Both the position numbers and the translations under genes were made by a program. Positions 46,514-55,664 of a stretch of DNA of 64,000 bases are shown piece by piece. How positions within the stretch are numbered: position 1 is the first letter of the stretch; every line of letters begins with the position of its first letter. The notes beneath the pieces were generated by a model. It worked only from the letters and a program-made list of their open reading frames with translations. It ran no database searches and was not told the origin of the DNA. The stretch comes from Gemmatimonadaceae bacterium (GTDB taxonomy: Bacteria > Gemmatimonadota > Gemmatimonadetes > Gemmatimonadales > Gemmatimonadaceae), in the NCBI GenBank assembly GCA_020852815.1, contig JADZAN010000016.1, positions 117,529 through 181,528 on the forward strand. Direction: 5' to 3'.

Positions 46514-47167
46514 CTACTTCTTCGCCTCGCCCTCTTCCTCCGGCTTCGGCTTGCGGATGAGTTCCGGCTCCGCCGCCGAGGGCTCGCCGCTGGCCGGCGT
46601 CTCCTCGCTGGTCTTCGGCGCGCTCACCGTCAGCACGGTGTCGCCCACGCTCGAGAGCACCTCGACCCCTTGGGGGATGGTCAGATCGCTCACGTGCACC
46701 GAGCCGCCGATGTTGACGTTGGTGACGTCGACGTCGATGCGGTTGGGAATGTTGGCCGGGTCGACGCGGCAGGAGAGTTCCGACATGACCTGCGTCAGGA
46801 TCCCCGCGTTGAGGCGCACGCCGATCGACGTCCCGGTGATGACGAGCGGGATGTTGACGTGCACCTTCTCGCCGGCCACCAGCTCCTGGAAGTCGACGTG
46901 GATGATGGCGCGCTTGACCGGATGGCGCTGGATGTCGCGAATCAGCGTGCGCGACATGGTCCCGTCGACGGCGAGCTCGATGACGGTGGTCTCGGCCGAG
47001 TTCTTCTCGAGGAGGCGGGAGAGTTCACGGGCGTCCACCGAGAGGGACTGCGGCGCGCGCGCGTGACCGTAGATGACGGCCGGGACGCGGCCGTCGCGGC
47101 GCAGCGTACGGGCGACGCCCTTGCCGGTGCCGGCGCGCGCAGAAGCGGAGAGGGATGCAGTAGCCAT
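46514..47167 (-). CDS. rplY: 50S ribosomal protein L25, long (CTC) form
   Basis: A 217-residue bL25 of the two-domain general-stress CTC type. The N-terminal 5S-rRNA-binding domain has VARTLRRDGRVPAVIYG. The C-terminal beta domain has VHVNIPLVITGTSIGV, and a charged tail ends EEEGEAKK. Followed by pth in the common prs-rplY-pth order. Confidence 0.95.
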   Translation of the reverse strand: MATASLSASARAGTGKGVARTLRRDGRVPAVIYGHARAPQSLSVDARELSRLLEKNSAETTVIELAVDGTMSRTLIRDIQRHPVKRAIIHVDFQELVAGEKVHVNIPLVITGTSIGVRLNAGILTQVMSELSCRVDPANIPNRIDVDVTNVNIGGSVHVSDLTIPQGVEVLSSVGDTVLTVSAPKTSEETPASGEPSAAEPELIRKPKPEEEGEAKK

Positions 47168-47179
47168 GACTCGGGACCA

Positions 47180-47230
47180 GAGGACGAGAAGACGAGAAGC
47201 ATGCCCCAGCGAAGGCTGGGGACGAGAAGA
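47180..47230. repeat. Octamer array with CCCCAGC hairpin upstream of rplY
   Basis: GAGGACGAGAAGACGAGAAG, then a hairpin CCCCAGC-GAAG-GCTGGGG at 47204-47221, then GACGAGAAG. It lies between prs and rplY on the leader side of rplY. The hairpin core matches CCCAGC-GAAA-GCTGGG in the two 177-bp units at 61901 and 62254. Confidence 0.75.
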
Positions 47231-47246
47231 AGAGGAACTGCGAGAA

Positions 47247-48200
47247 TCAATCGAACAACGAACTCACGGACTGCTCGCTATGGGTGAAGCGAATGGCCTT
47301 GGCCAACAGTTCGCCGACGGAGAGGACCGTCAGGCGATCGAACAACTTGCCGGGATCGAGGGCGATGGAGTCTGTCACCACGATCTCGGTGATGGGCGCA
47401 CCCTTGAGGCGTTCCACGGCGGGGCCGGAGAGGAGCGCATGGGTCGCGCAGACGTAGATGTCGTTGGCGCCTAACGCCTTGAGGGCGCGCGCCGCCTCGG
47501 ACACCGTGCCTGCCGTGTCGATCATGTCATCGGGGATGATGCAGTCCTTCCCCTCGACCTCACCGACGACGTTCACCACCTCGGAGACATTGGCGGTCGG
47601 GCGCCGCTTGTCGATGATCGCCAGGGTCGCGTTGAGCCGTTTCGCGAACCCTCGCGCCATCTTGGCCGAACCGACGTCCGGCGCCACGATGACCAGGTTC
47701 CCCAACTGCTTCTTCTTGAAATGATTCACCAGAACCGGGGCGGCATACAGGTGATCGACCGGCTTGTCGAAGAACCCTTGCAGCTGGTGCTGGTGGAAAT
47801 CCAGGCCAAGTACCCGGTCGGCCCCCGCCTTCTCGATCATGTTCGCCATGAGCTTGGCGCCGATCGCGACGCGAGGCTGGTCCTTTCGGTCCTGCCGCGA
47901 ATACCCGTAGTACGGCATCACGCAGGTGATGCGCGCCGCCGACGCACGCCGCGCGGCGTCCATCAGGAGCAGAAGCTCCATGATGTTGTCCGCTGGCGGG
48001 TTGGTCGGTTGGACGATGAAGACATCCGCACCGCGAATGTTCTCATCGATTCGCACGAAGATCTCGCCGTCCGCGAACTTCGTGGCCGTGACCCGTGCAA
48101 GGTCGACCCCGAGGTTGCGTGCAATCTCTTCCGCGAGCCCCCTGTTGGCGTTTCCCGAGATCAGCTTGAATCCGCGGAGCACGCCGGGCAGATGGTCCAT
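47247..48200 (-). CDS. prs: Ribose-phosphate pyrophosphokinase
   Basis: A 317-residue PRPP synthase making PRPP from ribose 5-phosphate and ATP. The flexible loop is YGYSRQDRKDQPRVAIGAK. GLDFHQHQLQGFFD is the conserved metal/ATP segment. The PRPP loop reads IPDDMIDTAGT. Length is typical. It is followed by rplY and preceded by tRNA-Gln and ispE, the common ispE-tRNA-prs order. Confidence 0.96.
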   Translation of the reverse strand: MDHLPGVLRGFKLISGNANRGLAEEIARNLGVDLARVTATKFADGEIFVRIDENIRGADVFIVQPTNPPADNIMELLLLMDAARRASAARITCVMPYYGYSRQDRKDQPRVAIGAKLMANMIEKAGADRVLGLDFHQHQLQGFFDKPVDHLYAAPVLVNHFKKKQLGNLVIVAPDVGSAKMARGFAKRLNATLAIIDKRRPTANVSEVVNVVGEVEGKDCIIPDDMIDTAGTVSEAARALKALGANDIYVCATHALLSGPAVERLKGAPITEIVVTDSIALDPGKLFDRLTVLSVGELLAKAIRFTHSEQSVSSLFD

Positions 48201-48254
48201 TGCCGTAGAGCCTTTAAGCCTAGTGGGGACTGGAAGTTATGTCAACGAAGCTCA

Positions 48255-48325
48255 TTGGCCCTGGTGGATTCGAACCACCATTCTCAGATCCAAAGTCTGA
48301 TGTCCTGCCATTGGACGAAGGGCCA
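48255..48325 (-). tRNA. tRNA-Gln (anticodon TTG)
   Basis: The minus strand folds into a standard cloverleaf: acceptor TGGCCCT/AGGGCCA, anticodon stem TCAGA/TCTGA around loop CTTTGGA (anticodon TTG), T-arm GGTGG-TTCGAAT-CCACC. The discriminator base is A and CCA is not encoded. Confidence 0.95.
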
Positions 48326-48375
48326 CCACGCTCCGCCCCAAGCGACGGGCGGACGGCACACACGAGCCCCTCAAG

Positions 48376-49326
48376 CTAGTCGGCCAACCGCACGGGCTCA
48401 ACGTGGGCCGCGGTCTCCGTTTCGAGAACCATCACCTCGTCAACACCCTCATCGGTCGGCTCGTCGCCAATGGCGACCACCAGCTGACCCTGCGCGTCCT
48501 CTGCGAGCTCTGCGTCCGAGGGACGCGCCAGGAGGGCGAAGACCGTCGCCCCCGAGCCGCTCATCAACGCCACCGGAACGACGCCGCGCATCTGTGGATG
48601 GCGCAGCCCCTCGACTACCCGACGAATGATCGCGTGGCGTGGGAGCACGACGCGCTCGAACTCGTTGTAGGCCATCAGCTCGACGTCTTCCCAGCGCGAA
48701 AGCTGGTCCACGCGATAGGCGACCGACCCTGCAGGAGGCGCGGGCTCCTCTGCCAGCCACCGATAGGCATCGGCCGTCGCGACGCCGCTCGAAAAGGCGA
48801 ACAGGAGGCACGCACGAGCGGGGAGCGGCGGCAGCGGCAACAGCCGGTCGCCGCGCCCCCACGCCAACGCCAGCGGCGACGCCTCCTGCGTGAGGAACGG
48901 GACGTCGGCACCCAGCGCGGTGCCGAGCCGCAACAGCTCATGCGCCGACAGCGGCGACGGCGCCAATGCGTTCAACGCCCGCAGCACCCCCCCTGCATCC
49001 GCACTTCCGCCACCCAACCCCCCGCCCACCGGGATTCGCTTGTCGATCTCGATGGCAAAACCGGTCGTCCACCGCGTCGCGTCCAGGAAGGCCAGCGCCG
49101 CGCGCCACGCCAGGTTGTGCTCCGTCGCCCCAAGTCCGCCACGGGGCATCGCGATTCCCGCGCAGTCGAGCGAGCGCTGGCCGTTGGTGAGCCGCACGCG
49201 CACCTCGTCGCCCAGCGTCAGGCGGCAAAAGAGCGTCTCGATCTGGTGGTACCCGCCGGCCTCTCGCGCCAGCACGCGCAGGAAGAGGTTGACCTTGGCC
49301 TGGGCGACGAGCGTGGCAGAGCGCAT
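48376..49326 (-). CDS. ispE: 4-diphosphocytidyl-2-C-methyl-D-erythritol kinase
   Basis: A 316-residue GHMP kinase of the MEP isoprenoid pathway. QAKVNLFLRVLAREAGGYHQ is the substrate-binding N-terminus, PVGGGLGGGSADAG the GHMP ATP loop, and MSGSGATVFAL the C-terminal glycine motif. Four bases separate it from the flippase-like gene upstream. Confidence 0.95.
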   Translation of the reverse strand: MRSATLVAQAKVNLFLRVLAREAGGYHQIETLFCRLTLGDEVRVRLTNGQRSLDCAGIAMPRGGLGATEHNLAWRAALAFLDATRWTTGFAIEIDKRIPVGGGLGGGSADAGGVLRALNALAPSPLSAHELLRLGTALGADVPFLTQEASPLALAWGRGDRLLPLPPLPARACLLFAFSSGVATADAYRWLAEEPAPPAGSVAYRVDQLSRWEDVELMAYNEFERVVLPRHAIIRRVVEGLRHPQMRGVVPVALMSGSGATVFALLARPSDAELAEDAQGQLVVAIGDEPTDEGVDEVMVLETETAAHVEPVRLAD

Positions 49327-49330
49327 CGCC

Positions 49331-50362
49331 TCAGGCGGTGGCCTCGGACGCCGAACTCGGCGATGTCGCCTGTCCCAGCTCCCCGAACGTCATCCCCAGT
49401 CGCCCGAAGTAGTACAGGCCGATGAGCGTGATGGGGAGGAACGACAGGAGATGGAAGCCCAGCGCCCAGCTCACCGCGAGATCGCCCGGGACGCCGTAGA
49501 GCGTGAGCCCCGCCAGCGCCGCCGCCTCGAACAGGCCGAAGAAACCGGGCGAGGAGGGGAGCGCGACGCCGATCGCGATGACGCCCATGAGGAAGAGCGC
49601 GGCGAAGTACGGGGCCTCGATCCCGACGGCGACAAAACCGAGCCAGAAGGCGAAGCCGTTCACGAGCCAGAGCGCCATGGCCCAGCCCAGGACGCGGAAG
49701 AAGCGCGACGGCGACCTAAGCGCCCCCAGCCCCGACATGAACGACTCGATGAGTCGGCGTCCCCGCTCCACGAAGCGCGGGGCGATGCGCCCCACCACTC
49801 CGTCGAAGACGGCGAGCACGAGCCGCGGATAGAGCGCCATGGCCACTACGGCGCCGAGTGCCCCGACGGCGATGACGCCGGCGAGGATGGCGATGCGAAT
49901 CACGGGCTGCCCGCTGATCGTCGTCCCCGCCGGGAAGTCGGAGAGGAACATGGCGGCGACGAGGAGGATGACGACGGTGACGGCGTCGAAGATCCGGTCG
50001 ACGGCGAGCGAGGCGAAGGCCGCGGCGAAGCTCACGCGCGAATCCTCGCGGGTGAGGGCGTAGGCGCGCGCGAGTTCGCCGGCGCGCGCGGGGACGACGT
50101 TGTTGACCATCATCCCGATGGCGGTGGAGCGCCAGAGCGCGCCGAGGGAGATGTCGTGCGCGACCGGCTCGAGGATCACACGCCAGCGCAGGGCGCGCAG
50201 CGGGAAGATCAGCGTGGCCACGACGGCGGAGAGGATGAAGACCGGGACGCTCGAGTGGCGCAGGACGGTCCAGACCTCGCCGAAGGAGACCTCGCGCATG
50301 GTCCACACCAGGAATGCCGCGCTCAGCACGAGGCCGAGCGCACCGCGCCAGCCGATCTTCAT
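49331..50362 (-). CDS. Flippase-like membrane protein (LPG synthase transmembrane family)
   Basis: A 343-residue protein with seven to eight membrane helices. The family hallmark LRALRWRVIL precedes NNVVPARAGELARAYAL and SSPGFFGLFEAAAL. It is related to the flippase half of MprF and to YbhN-like proteins, without the lysyl transferase domain, so lipid or lipid-linked-sugar translocation is likely. The substrate is unknown. Confidence 0.87.
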   Translation of the reverse strand: MKIGWRGALGLVLSAAFLVWTMREVSFGEVWTVLRHSSVPVFILSAVVATLIFPLRALRWRVILEPVAHDISLGALWRSTAIGMMVNNVVPARAGELARAYALTREDSRVSFAAAFASLAVDRIFDAVTVVILLVAAMFLSDFPAGTTISGQPVIRIAILAGVIAVGALGAVVAMALYPRLVLAVFDGVVGRIAPRFVERGRRLIESFMSGLGALRSPSRFFRVLGWAMALWLVNGFAFWLGFVAVGIEAPYFAALFLMGVIAIGVALPSSPGFFGLFEAAALAGLTLYGVPGDLAVSWALGFHLLSFLPITLIGLYYFGRLGMTFGELGQATSPSSASEATA

Positions 50363-50377
50363 CGTGGGACTCTCCGC

Positions 50378-52168
50378 CTACTCGGTTTGCGCTAGGTCGA
50401 GGAGATCGTAGATCTCCTGGAGCGACGCGTCGTCGGTGAGTCCGCGCTGGCGCATGGCGTCGCGAATCTCGATGGCACGACGCACCGCCACCTGTCCGCG
50501 ATACAGCAACGACTCGATGGGGACGATCTCGTCCTCCTCAAGACGAGCGGGCTCGCTCAGCGGTTCATCTTCGAGCGAACTGAAGCCGGCAATGCCGGCT
50601 TGGAGGAACTGCTGCAGGTCGCGTCCCGTCGGCGTCGGCGGGGGGCGCCGAACGGCGGGGGGGGCGTGCGGCGGCGCGGGCGGCTGCGGAGCGGCCCGGG
50701 GTGGCGCAGGCGGCGGAACCAGGGGGGCAGCGGGCGGCAACGCTGATGGTGCAGCTGGCGGTGACGCCAGCGGTGCAGCTGGCGGTAGGGCGGCTGGTGG
50801 TGCAGCTGGCGGAGGCGCCGGTGGTGCAGCTGGCGGTACGGGTGCTGCGGCTGGCGGTACGGCTGGTTGTGCAGCTGGCGGTGACGCCGGCGTGACGTCG
50901 AGCGTGCCCTGGGCGTGATGCTCCACCGGCGGGTGGTGCTCCACCTGCGGGGGCGCGATGACTGGAGTGTCGCGCCGCGACCGCTCGAGCACGGCGAGGC
51001 GACGCTCGATCTCCTCGATGGTGTCGCCGGGGGCGAGGAGGAAGAGCGCTCCGGCGTCCAGCGCCTCGAGCGTTGCCGGTGAAAAAAGCTCGACCTCGCG
51101 CGCCGTCTCGCCAAAGAAGGCGGCCACCTGGTGCACGTCGAACGAGGCGGCGATGGTCTCCAGGTCGTGCAGCGCGGTGCGCAACGCGCGCTCGGCGCGC
51201 TCGCGCCCGGCCACGTCGTGCACCTGGCGGGCGTCGTTCACCAGGCGGCGCAGGTGCTCGGCGCGCGAGGTGACTTCGCCGCGGAAGCGCTGCGATCGTG
51301 TGCTGGGAGGGGCGGCGGAGCGCTGGACGATGTGCGGGCCGGAGTCGCCGTAGAACAGCTCGTCGATCGCGATCACGCGCTCGGGCGATGGCGTCTCCCG
51401 CGGTGCGTCGAGGCGCGTGACCGCGTGCGCGAAGCGCGCGACTTCCGGCGCCCCGGGGTCGACCGAGGCACCGTCGCGCAGGCGCGACGAGGTCTGCCGC
51501 AGGACATCGGCCGCGGCGCGGAAGAGTTCGGCCTCGGCATCGGCGAGCGGTGCGTCGGGCATCAGCGCCCGCGCCGTGCGGTCGATGGCGTCGGCGACGT
51601 CGGCCAGGGGCGGGAAGTCGGCGATGCCGGCGATCCCGCGCATGGTCCGGGCGCGGGTGAGGGCGTCATCGAGGGCGCGCCTGTGGCGCGGGTTGGCGAC
51701 AAAGGCGTCGAGTTCGGCGGCGATGGCCGACGACTGCAACGCGATGAAGACCGGGGCCGTCGCCGCGGCGTCGGGCGAGGGGGGGCGCCGCTCTTCGTTA
51801 GGCAGGGCGCGCTGGAGGTCGGCGAGGCGCGCCTCGGCGCGCGCCAACTCGCGCTCCCCCCACGTGCGCACGCCGCGCACCAGGAAGCGCAGGTCGTCGA
51901 CGGTGACGCGCAGGACGCGATGCAGGTCCACGGTCCACCGGATCTCGCCGTCGCGCACACCGTGCGCGATCTGCTCGATCGCGCTGGCGATCTTCTCGAT
52001 CGGCTCGACCTTCGCCATCGATGACGATCCGCGCAGGGCGCGCGCAGTGGCGATGAAGGCGTTGCCGTCTGGCGGGCCGCCGGTACCGGCGACGAGCTGA
52101 TCCAGCGCGTCGAGGTACTCGGTCGCTTCAACGAGATAGAACTCCAGGAGTTCCGGCGATCCGGTCAT
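50378..52168 (-). CDS. Hpt-domain-like protein with degenerate phosphoacceptor sites
   Basis: A 596-residue protein with three helical segments resembling histidine phosphotransfer domains (about 1-110, 140-250, 310-400). At the usual AHTLKG site the sequence reads ARALRG (R43) in the first and ARTMRG (R174) in the second; the third is also eroded (LHDLETIA). Then comes a ~120-residue Pro/Ala-rich linker and a short C-terminal acidic-helical tail. It may be a scaffold related to CheA or ChpA N-termini; no kinase domain exists. The ATG at 52168 gives the Hpt-like start. Confidence 0.72.
   Translation of the reverse strand: MTGSPELLEFYLVEATEYLDALDQLVAGTGGPPDGNAFIATARALRGSSSMAKVEPIEKIASAIEQIAHGVRDGEIRWTVDLHRVLRVTVDDLRFLVRGVRTWGERELARAEARLADLQRALPNEERRPPSPDAAATAPVFIALQSSAIAAELDAFVANPRHRRALDDALTRARTMRGIAGIADFPPLADVADAIDRTARALMPDAPLADAEAELFRAAADVLRQTSSRLRDGASVDPGAPEVARFAHAVTRLDAPRETPSPERVIAIDELFYGDSGPHIVQRSAAPPSTRSQRFRGEVTSRAEHLRRLVNDARQVHDVAGRERAERALRTALHDLETIAASFDVHQVAAFFGETAREVELFSPATLEALDAGALFLLAPGDTIEEIERRLAVLERSRRDTPVIAPPQVEHHPPVEHHAQGTLDVTPASPPAAQPAVPPAAAPVPPAAPPAPPPAAPPAALPPAAPLASPPAAPSALPPAAPLVPPPAPPRAAPQPPAPPHAPPAVRRPPPTPTGRDLQQFLQAGIAGFSSLEDEPLSEPARLEEDEIVPIESLLYRGQVAVRRAIEIRDAMRQRGLTDDASLQEIYDLLDLAQTE
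50730..50895. repeat. GGTGCAGCTGGCGGT-type repeat encoding Pro/Ala linker
   Basis: About nine imperfect 15-21 base units built from GCAGCTGGCGGT, read on the minus strand as PPAAPP-type peptide. It is a coding minisatellite within the Hpt-like gene and a likely site of length variation. Confidence 0.75.
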
Positions 52169-52223
52169 TCGCGAGTGTGGTGGTTGGCGCGGAGTCAAGT
52201 TAGGCTTGTGGCCCCGCGATGGG

Positions 52224-53003
52224 CTAGATGGGCGCCCGGTGCAAGGACGCGCGTGCCGCATCCATCGCCACACGCATCTCGCGCACGGCGTCGGCGATCC
52301 CGATGAAGACCGATCGACTCACGATGGTGTGGCCGATGTTGAGTTCCTCGATTTCCGGGATGGCGGCCACCGCGGTCACGTTGCGCACGGTGAGGCCGTG
52401 TCCGGCGTGCACGTGCAAGCCGAGTGTGTGACCGAGCGCCGCGGCGTTGGCCAGGGCGGCGACGAGCGCGGGATCGTGCGGGTGATGTGCATAGCTCCCG
52501 GTGTGCAACTCGATCGCGTCGGCCCCCAGCTCTCGCGAGCGCCGCACCATCGTCTCGTCAGGGTCAATGAAGAGCGACGATCGAATGCCGGCGGCGCGCA
52601 TGCGAGCCATGGCGCGCTCCAGCGCTCGCGGGTGGTGCGTCACATCGAGCCCACCTTCGGTGGTGACCTCTTCACGCTTCTCGGGGACGAGCGTGACCTG
52701 GTACGGATGCAGCCGCACGGCGATGTCGAGCATCTCGTCCGTGCATGCCATCTCGAGGTTGAAGACGGTGCGCACGGTGCTGGCGAGGCGCTCGACGTCG
52801 TCGTCCTGGATGTGACGGCGATCTTCGCGCAGGTGTGCGGTGATCCCTTCGGCCCCGGCATCCTCGCACAGCACCGCGGCGGCCACGGGATCGGGTTCGT
52901 CGGTGCGTCGCGCCTGACGAATGGTCGCGACGTGATCGATGTTTATGTACAGGCGCTGGTACGGGGCAAAGCGCGCCTCGGCTGGCGGGGGGGTGGTACT
53001 CAT
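52224..53003 (-). CDS. pdxJ: Pyridoxine 5'-phosphate synthase
   Basis: A 259-residue PdxJ condensing 3-amino-2-oxopropyl phosphate with deoxyxylulose 5-phosphate to pyridoxine 5'-phosphate. It shows LYINIDHVATIRQARRT, GAEGITAHLREDRRHI, GADAIELHTGSYA and LNIGHTIVSRSVFIG. The ATG at 53003 is preceded by AGGAGG at good spacing. The annotated frame opens further upstream but is not conserved. Confidence 0.96.
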   Translation of the reverse strand: MSTTPPPAEARFAPYQRLYINIDHVATIRQARRTDEPDPVAAAVLCEDAGAEGITAHLREDRRHIQDDDVERLASTVRTVFNLEMACTDEMLDIAVRLHPYQVTLVPEKREEVTTEGGLDVTHHPRALERAMARMRAAGIRSSLFIDPDETMVRRSRELGADAIELHTGSYAHHPHDPALVAALANAAALGHTLGLHVHAGHGLTVRNVTAVAAIPEIEELNIGHTIVSRSVFIGIADAVREMRVAMDAARASLHRAPI

Positions 53004-53104
53004 GTCGGAACGCCTCCTGTCGGGGCGGGTACGCCCGGTACACCACCGTTGCTCGGCGCGAGGTGCCGGGTTACGTTCGCTCGCAATCTGGCAGGGAGAA
53101 TCGC

Positions 53105-53533
53105 GTGAAGAAGTGGATCGTGCTGGTTCCGCTCGTGCTGGCGGCATGCGGTCGCAAGCCGGCACCCGGTGTTGCGCTGACTGGCGCCGCCGCCCCGCGA
53201 CTCGCGGTCGAGTCGTTCCTCGCGGCGGTGAAAGCGCAGGACCTGCAGGCGATGTCGGTGGTGTGGGGAACCGACAAGGGGCCGGCGCGCGACCAACTCG
53301 AACGCACCGAGTTGGAGAAGCGCGAGATCATCATGCAAGGGTGCTATGACCACGACCGGTACCGGATCGTGGAGGAAGGGCCGGCCCCCAACGATGAGCG
53401 CCTGGTCCGCGTGGAGATCACGCGCGGCAAGAAGACGGCAACGCCGAGCTTCTCCGTGGTCAAGGGTCCCTCGGAACGATGGTATGTGCGCGACGCGGGG
53501 ATCACGGCGATGAAGGAGTTCTGCAAGCGCTGA
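53105..53533 (+). CDS. Hypothetical lipoprotein
   Basis: A 142-residue protein beginning at GTG (AGGGAG just upstream) with signal KKWIVLVPLVLAACG and lipobox LAAC. The mature part (AVESFLAAVKAQDLQAMSVVWG, then FSVVKGPSERWYVRDAG) resembles small NTF2-like lipoproteins, but I cannot assign a family firmly. It diverges from pdxJ across about 100 bases. Confidence 0.75.
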   Translation: MKKWIVLVPLVLAACGRKPAPGVALTGAAAPRLAVESFLAAVKAQDLQAMSVVWGTDKGPARDQLERTELEKREIIMQGCYDHDRYRIVEEGPAPNDERLVRVEITRGKKTATPSFSVVKGPSERWYVRDAGITAMKEFCKR

Positions 53534-53654
53534 GCGACCGCAGGGTGGCGCGTCTCTTCGGGGGCGCGCCGCTTCACTATCGAGGACAGCTCGAACACGG
53601 CTCGAGGGCGTGTCGGAGTCGGCGGCGCGCGGAACCCTTCCGGTGGACGATAGA

Positions 53655-54104
53655 TTAGTACTCGGACAGCTCGACCAGGACACCGGCAGTTGCCGATGGG
53701 TGGAGGAAGGCGATGCGCTTGCCCTCCGCTCCCAGGCGCGGCGTTTCGTCGATGAGGCGAATACCCGCGGCGCGGCAACGTTGGAGCGTACCCTCGAGGT
53801 CGTCCACGTTGAAGCAGACGTGGTGAATCCCCGGGCCTCGCTTGGCGACGTACTTGCCAATCGGCGACTCCGGCGACTCGGCCTCGAGCAGTTCGACGAG
53901 TGACTCCCCGGCGACGAGCCCCGCAATGCGGGCGCCGTCGGCGTCATCCAGCGGCGTCTCGGGCATGCCGAGCACGTCACGATAGAACGGGACGATCTCG
54001 GCGAGCGAACGAACGGCGACACCGATGTGCGCGATGCGCGTGCCGCGCTTCACGCCGTCGGATGCAGGGCCGCTCGACGGGTCGGATGACTGGTGATGCG
54101 ACAT
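53655..54104 (-). CDS. mce: Methylmalonyl-CoA epimerase-like VOC protein
   Basis: A 149-residue vicinal-oxygen-chelate protein. RIAHIGVAVRSLAEIVPFYRD, LVELLEAESPESPIGKYVAKR, GIHHVCFNVDD and ATAGVLVELSEY match methylmalonyl-CoA epimerase, which interconverts (R)- and (S)-methylmalonyl-CoA. Metal ligands are the His in AHIG, the His in IHHVCF and the Glu in VELSE. No mutase or propionyl-CoA carboxylase gene is adjacent. Confidence 0.9.
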   Translation of the reverse strand: MSHHQSSDPSSGPASDGVKRGTRIAHIGVAVRSLAEIVPFYRDVLGMPETPLDDADGARIAGLVAGESLVELLEAESPESPIGKYVAKRGPGIHHVCFNVDDLEGTLQRCRAAGIRLIDETPRLGAEGKRIAFLHPSATAGVLVELSEY

Positions 54105-54190
54105 TGGGAATCGGCGCGTCGGCTGGGGTCGGTGCGCGCGCAAGTTAATCGGACACAAGATGGGGTTGGATCCCCGCGGAGGAATGCACG

Positions 54191-54559
54191 ATGTCGAACA
54201 CGAGGGTGGTGACGGACGAGAACTTCAGCACGGAGATCGAGCAGGCCAGCGGCCTGTCGGTCGTGGACTTCTGGGCGGCGTGGTGCGGGCCGTGCCGCAT
54301 GGTCGGCCCCATCATCCACCAGTTGGCCGACGAGTACGCCGGCAAGGTCAAGGTGACCAAGCTGGACGTTGACGCGAGCCCGAAAACCGCGATGAAGTAC
54401 GGCGTGCGCTCGATCCCGACCATCTTGTTCTTCAAGGACGGAAAGATCGTGGACCAGGTGATCGGTTACGCGCCGAAGCCGGCGCTCGACCAGAAGTTCA
54501 AGCAGCACTCCGCGGGCGCGCCGGGCGCATCGAGCGGCGCGGACGCACGCGCAAGCTGA
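54191..54559 (+). CDS. trxA: Thioredoxin
   Basis: A 122-residue thioredoxin: redox pair C32/C35 in DFWAAWCGPCRMVGP and cis-Pro in SIPTILFFKDG. It reduces cytoplasmic disulphides. An Ala/Gly/Ser-rich tail of about 15 residues follows the normal fold. GGAGG lies at 54179-54183 upstream of the ATG. Confidence 0.96.
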   Translation: MSNTRVVTDENFSTEIEQASGLSVVDFWAAWCGPCRMVGPIIHQLADEYAGKVKVTKLDVDASPKTAMKYGVRSIPTILFFKDGKIVDQVIGYAPKPALDQKFKQHSAGAPGASSGADARAS

Positions 54560-54710
54560 GCCGAACCACGAGGCGCGCCGACGGTATCAGCGGCCGGTGG
54601 GGAAGCTCCCCGCCGGCCGTTCGCGTGTCGTCACACACCGTCGCAAAGCCTCGCGCGAAGGGTCGCGCAAAGGGTCGCGGGGTGGTGGCGCGGCGCCATA
54701 TTCTTTCCTC

Positions 54711-55664
54711 GTGAACATCCTCCCCGAGGCTCCAGGCGAAAGCGCCGCACGCGCGCCGTCCGATCGTCTTCCCGAAGCGTCGGGGGAGGGTGACGGAGCG
54801 GGGCGCGGTGCCGTCGCCCTGGGAACGCTGTATGTCGTGGCAACGCCGATCGGCAACCTCGGCGACATGACGTTCCGCGCCGTGGAGACGCTGCGGCAGG
54901 TGTCGCTGATCCTGTGCGAGGACACGCGTCACTCGCGGCCGTTGCTCGACCATTTCGGTATCGAGACGCCGGTTGCCTCGCTGCACGAGCATAACGAGGC
55001 GCGCGAGGTCCCACGGCTGGTGGCGCGTCTCGCCGACGGCGAGGCGCTGGCGCTCATCTCCGACGCGGGAACGCCGCTCGTCTCCGATCCCGGTGCGCGG
55101 CTGGTGCGCGCGGCAGCCGAGGCGGGACTTCCGGTCGTCCCCGTCCCCGGGGCATCGGCGGTCATCGCGGCGCTCAGCGCCTGCGCCCTCCCCACCGAGG
55201 CCTTCACCTTCATCGGCTTCCTGTCGCGGAAGGGAAAGGAGCGCACCGCTCAGCTCGAACTGCTCAGCACCCTACCGCACACGGGCGTACTGTACGAGTC
55301 GCCCAACCGGGTGGAGGGTACGCTGGCAGAGCTGGCGCGAGTGATGGGGGCGCTCGCGGAGCGTCGCCGGGCGGTCATCGCTCGCGAGCTGACCAAGAAG
55401 TTCGAGGAGTTCCGGAGGGGGACGATCGCCGAGCTGGTGCAGTCGGTTCGCGAACGTCCCCCGCGCGGTGAGGTGGTGATCCTTCTGGAGGGCGCGGGAG
55501 CGATCACGCTGGACGAAGCGGCGCTGCGCGAGACGGCGCGTGTGCTGCGCCGCGAGGGGGCGACGACGAAGGAGATTGTCCGTGCCCTCGCGGACCGGTA
55601 CGCCGCACCACGCAACCTTGCCTATCGCCTGGCGCAGGACGCACATCACGCAGAGGACGCATGA
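54711..55664 (+). CDS. rsmI: 16S rRNA (cytidine1402-2'-O)-methyltransferase
   Basis: A 317-residue RsmI: VVATPIGNLGDMTFRAVETL, CEDTRHSRPLL, ISDAGTPLVSDPG, VPVPGASAVIAALSA and the conserved RELTKKFEEF. It methylates C1402 of 16S rRNA with SAM. The start is ambiguous: the GTG at 54711 is preferred, giving a modest N-terminal extension. Its stop overlaps the DUF4159 ATG (ATGA). Confidence 0.93.
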   Translation: MNILPEAPGESAARAPSDRLPEASGEGDGAGRGAVALGTLYVVATPIGNLGDMTFRAVETLRQVSLILCEDTRHSRPLLDHFGIETPVASLHEHNEAREVPRLVARLADGEALALISDAGTPLVSDPGARLVRAAAEAGLPVVPVPGASAVIAALSACALPTEAFTFIGFLSRKGKERTAQLELLSTLPHTGVLYESPNRVEGTLAELARVMGALAERRRAVIARELTKKFEEFRRGTIAELVQSVRERPPRGEVVILLEGAGAITLDEAALRETARVLRREGATTKEIVRALADRYAAPRNLAYRLAQDAHHAEDA

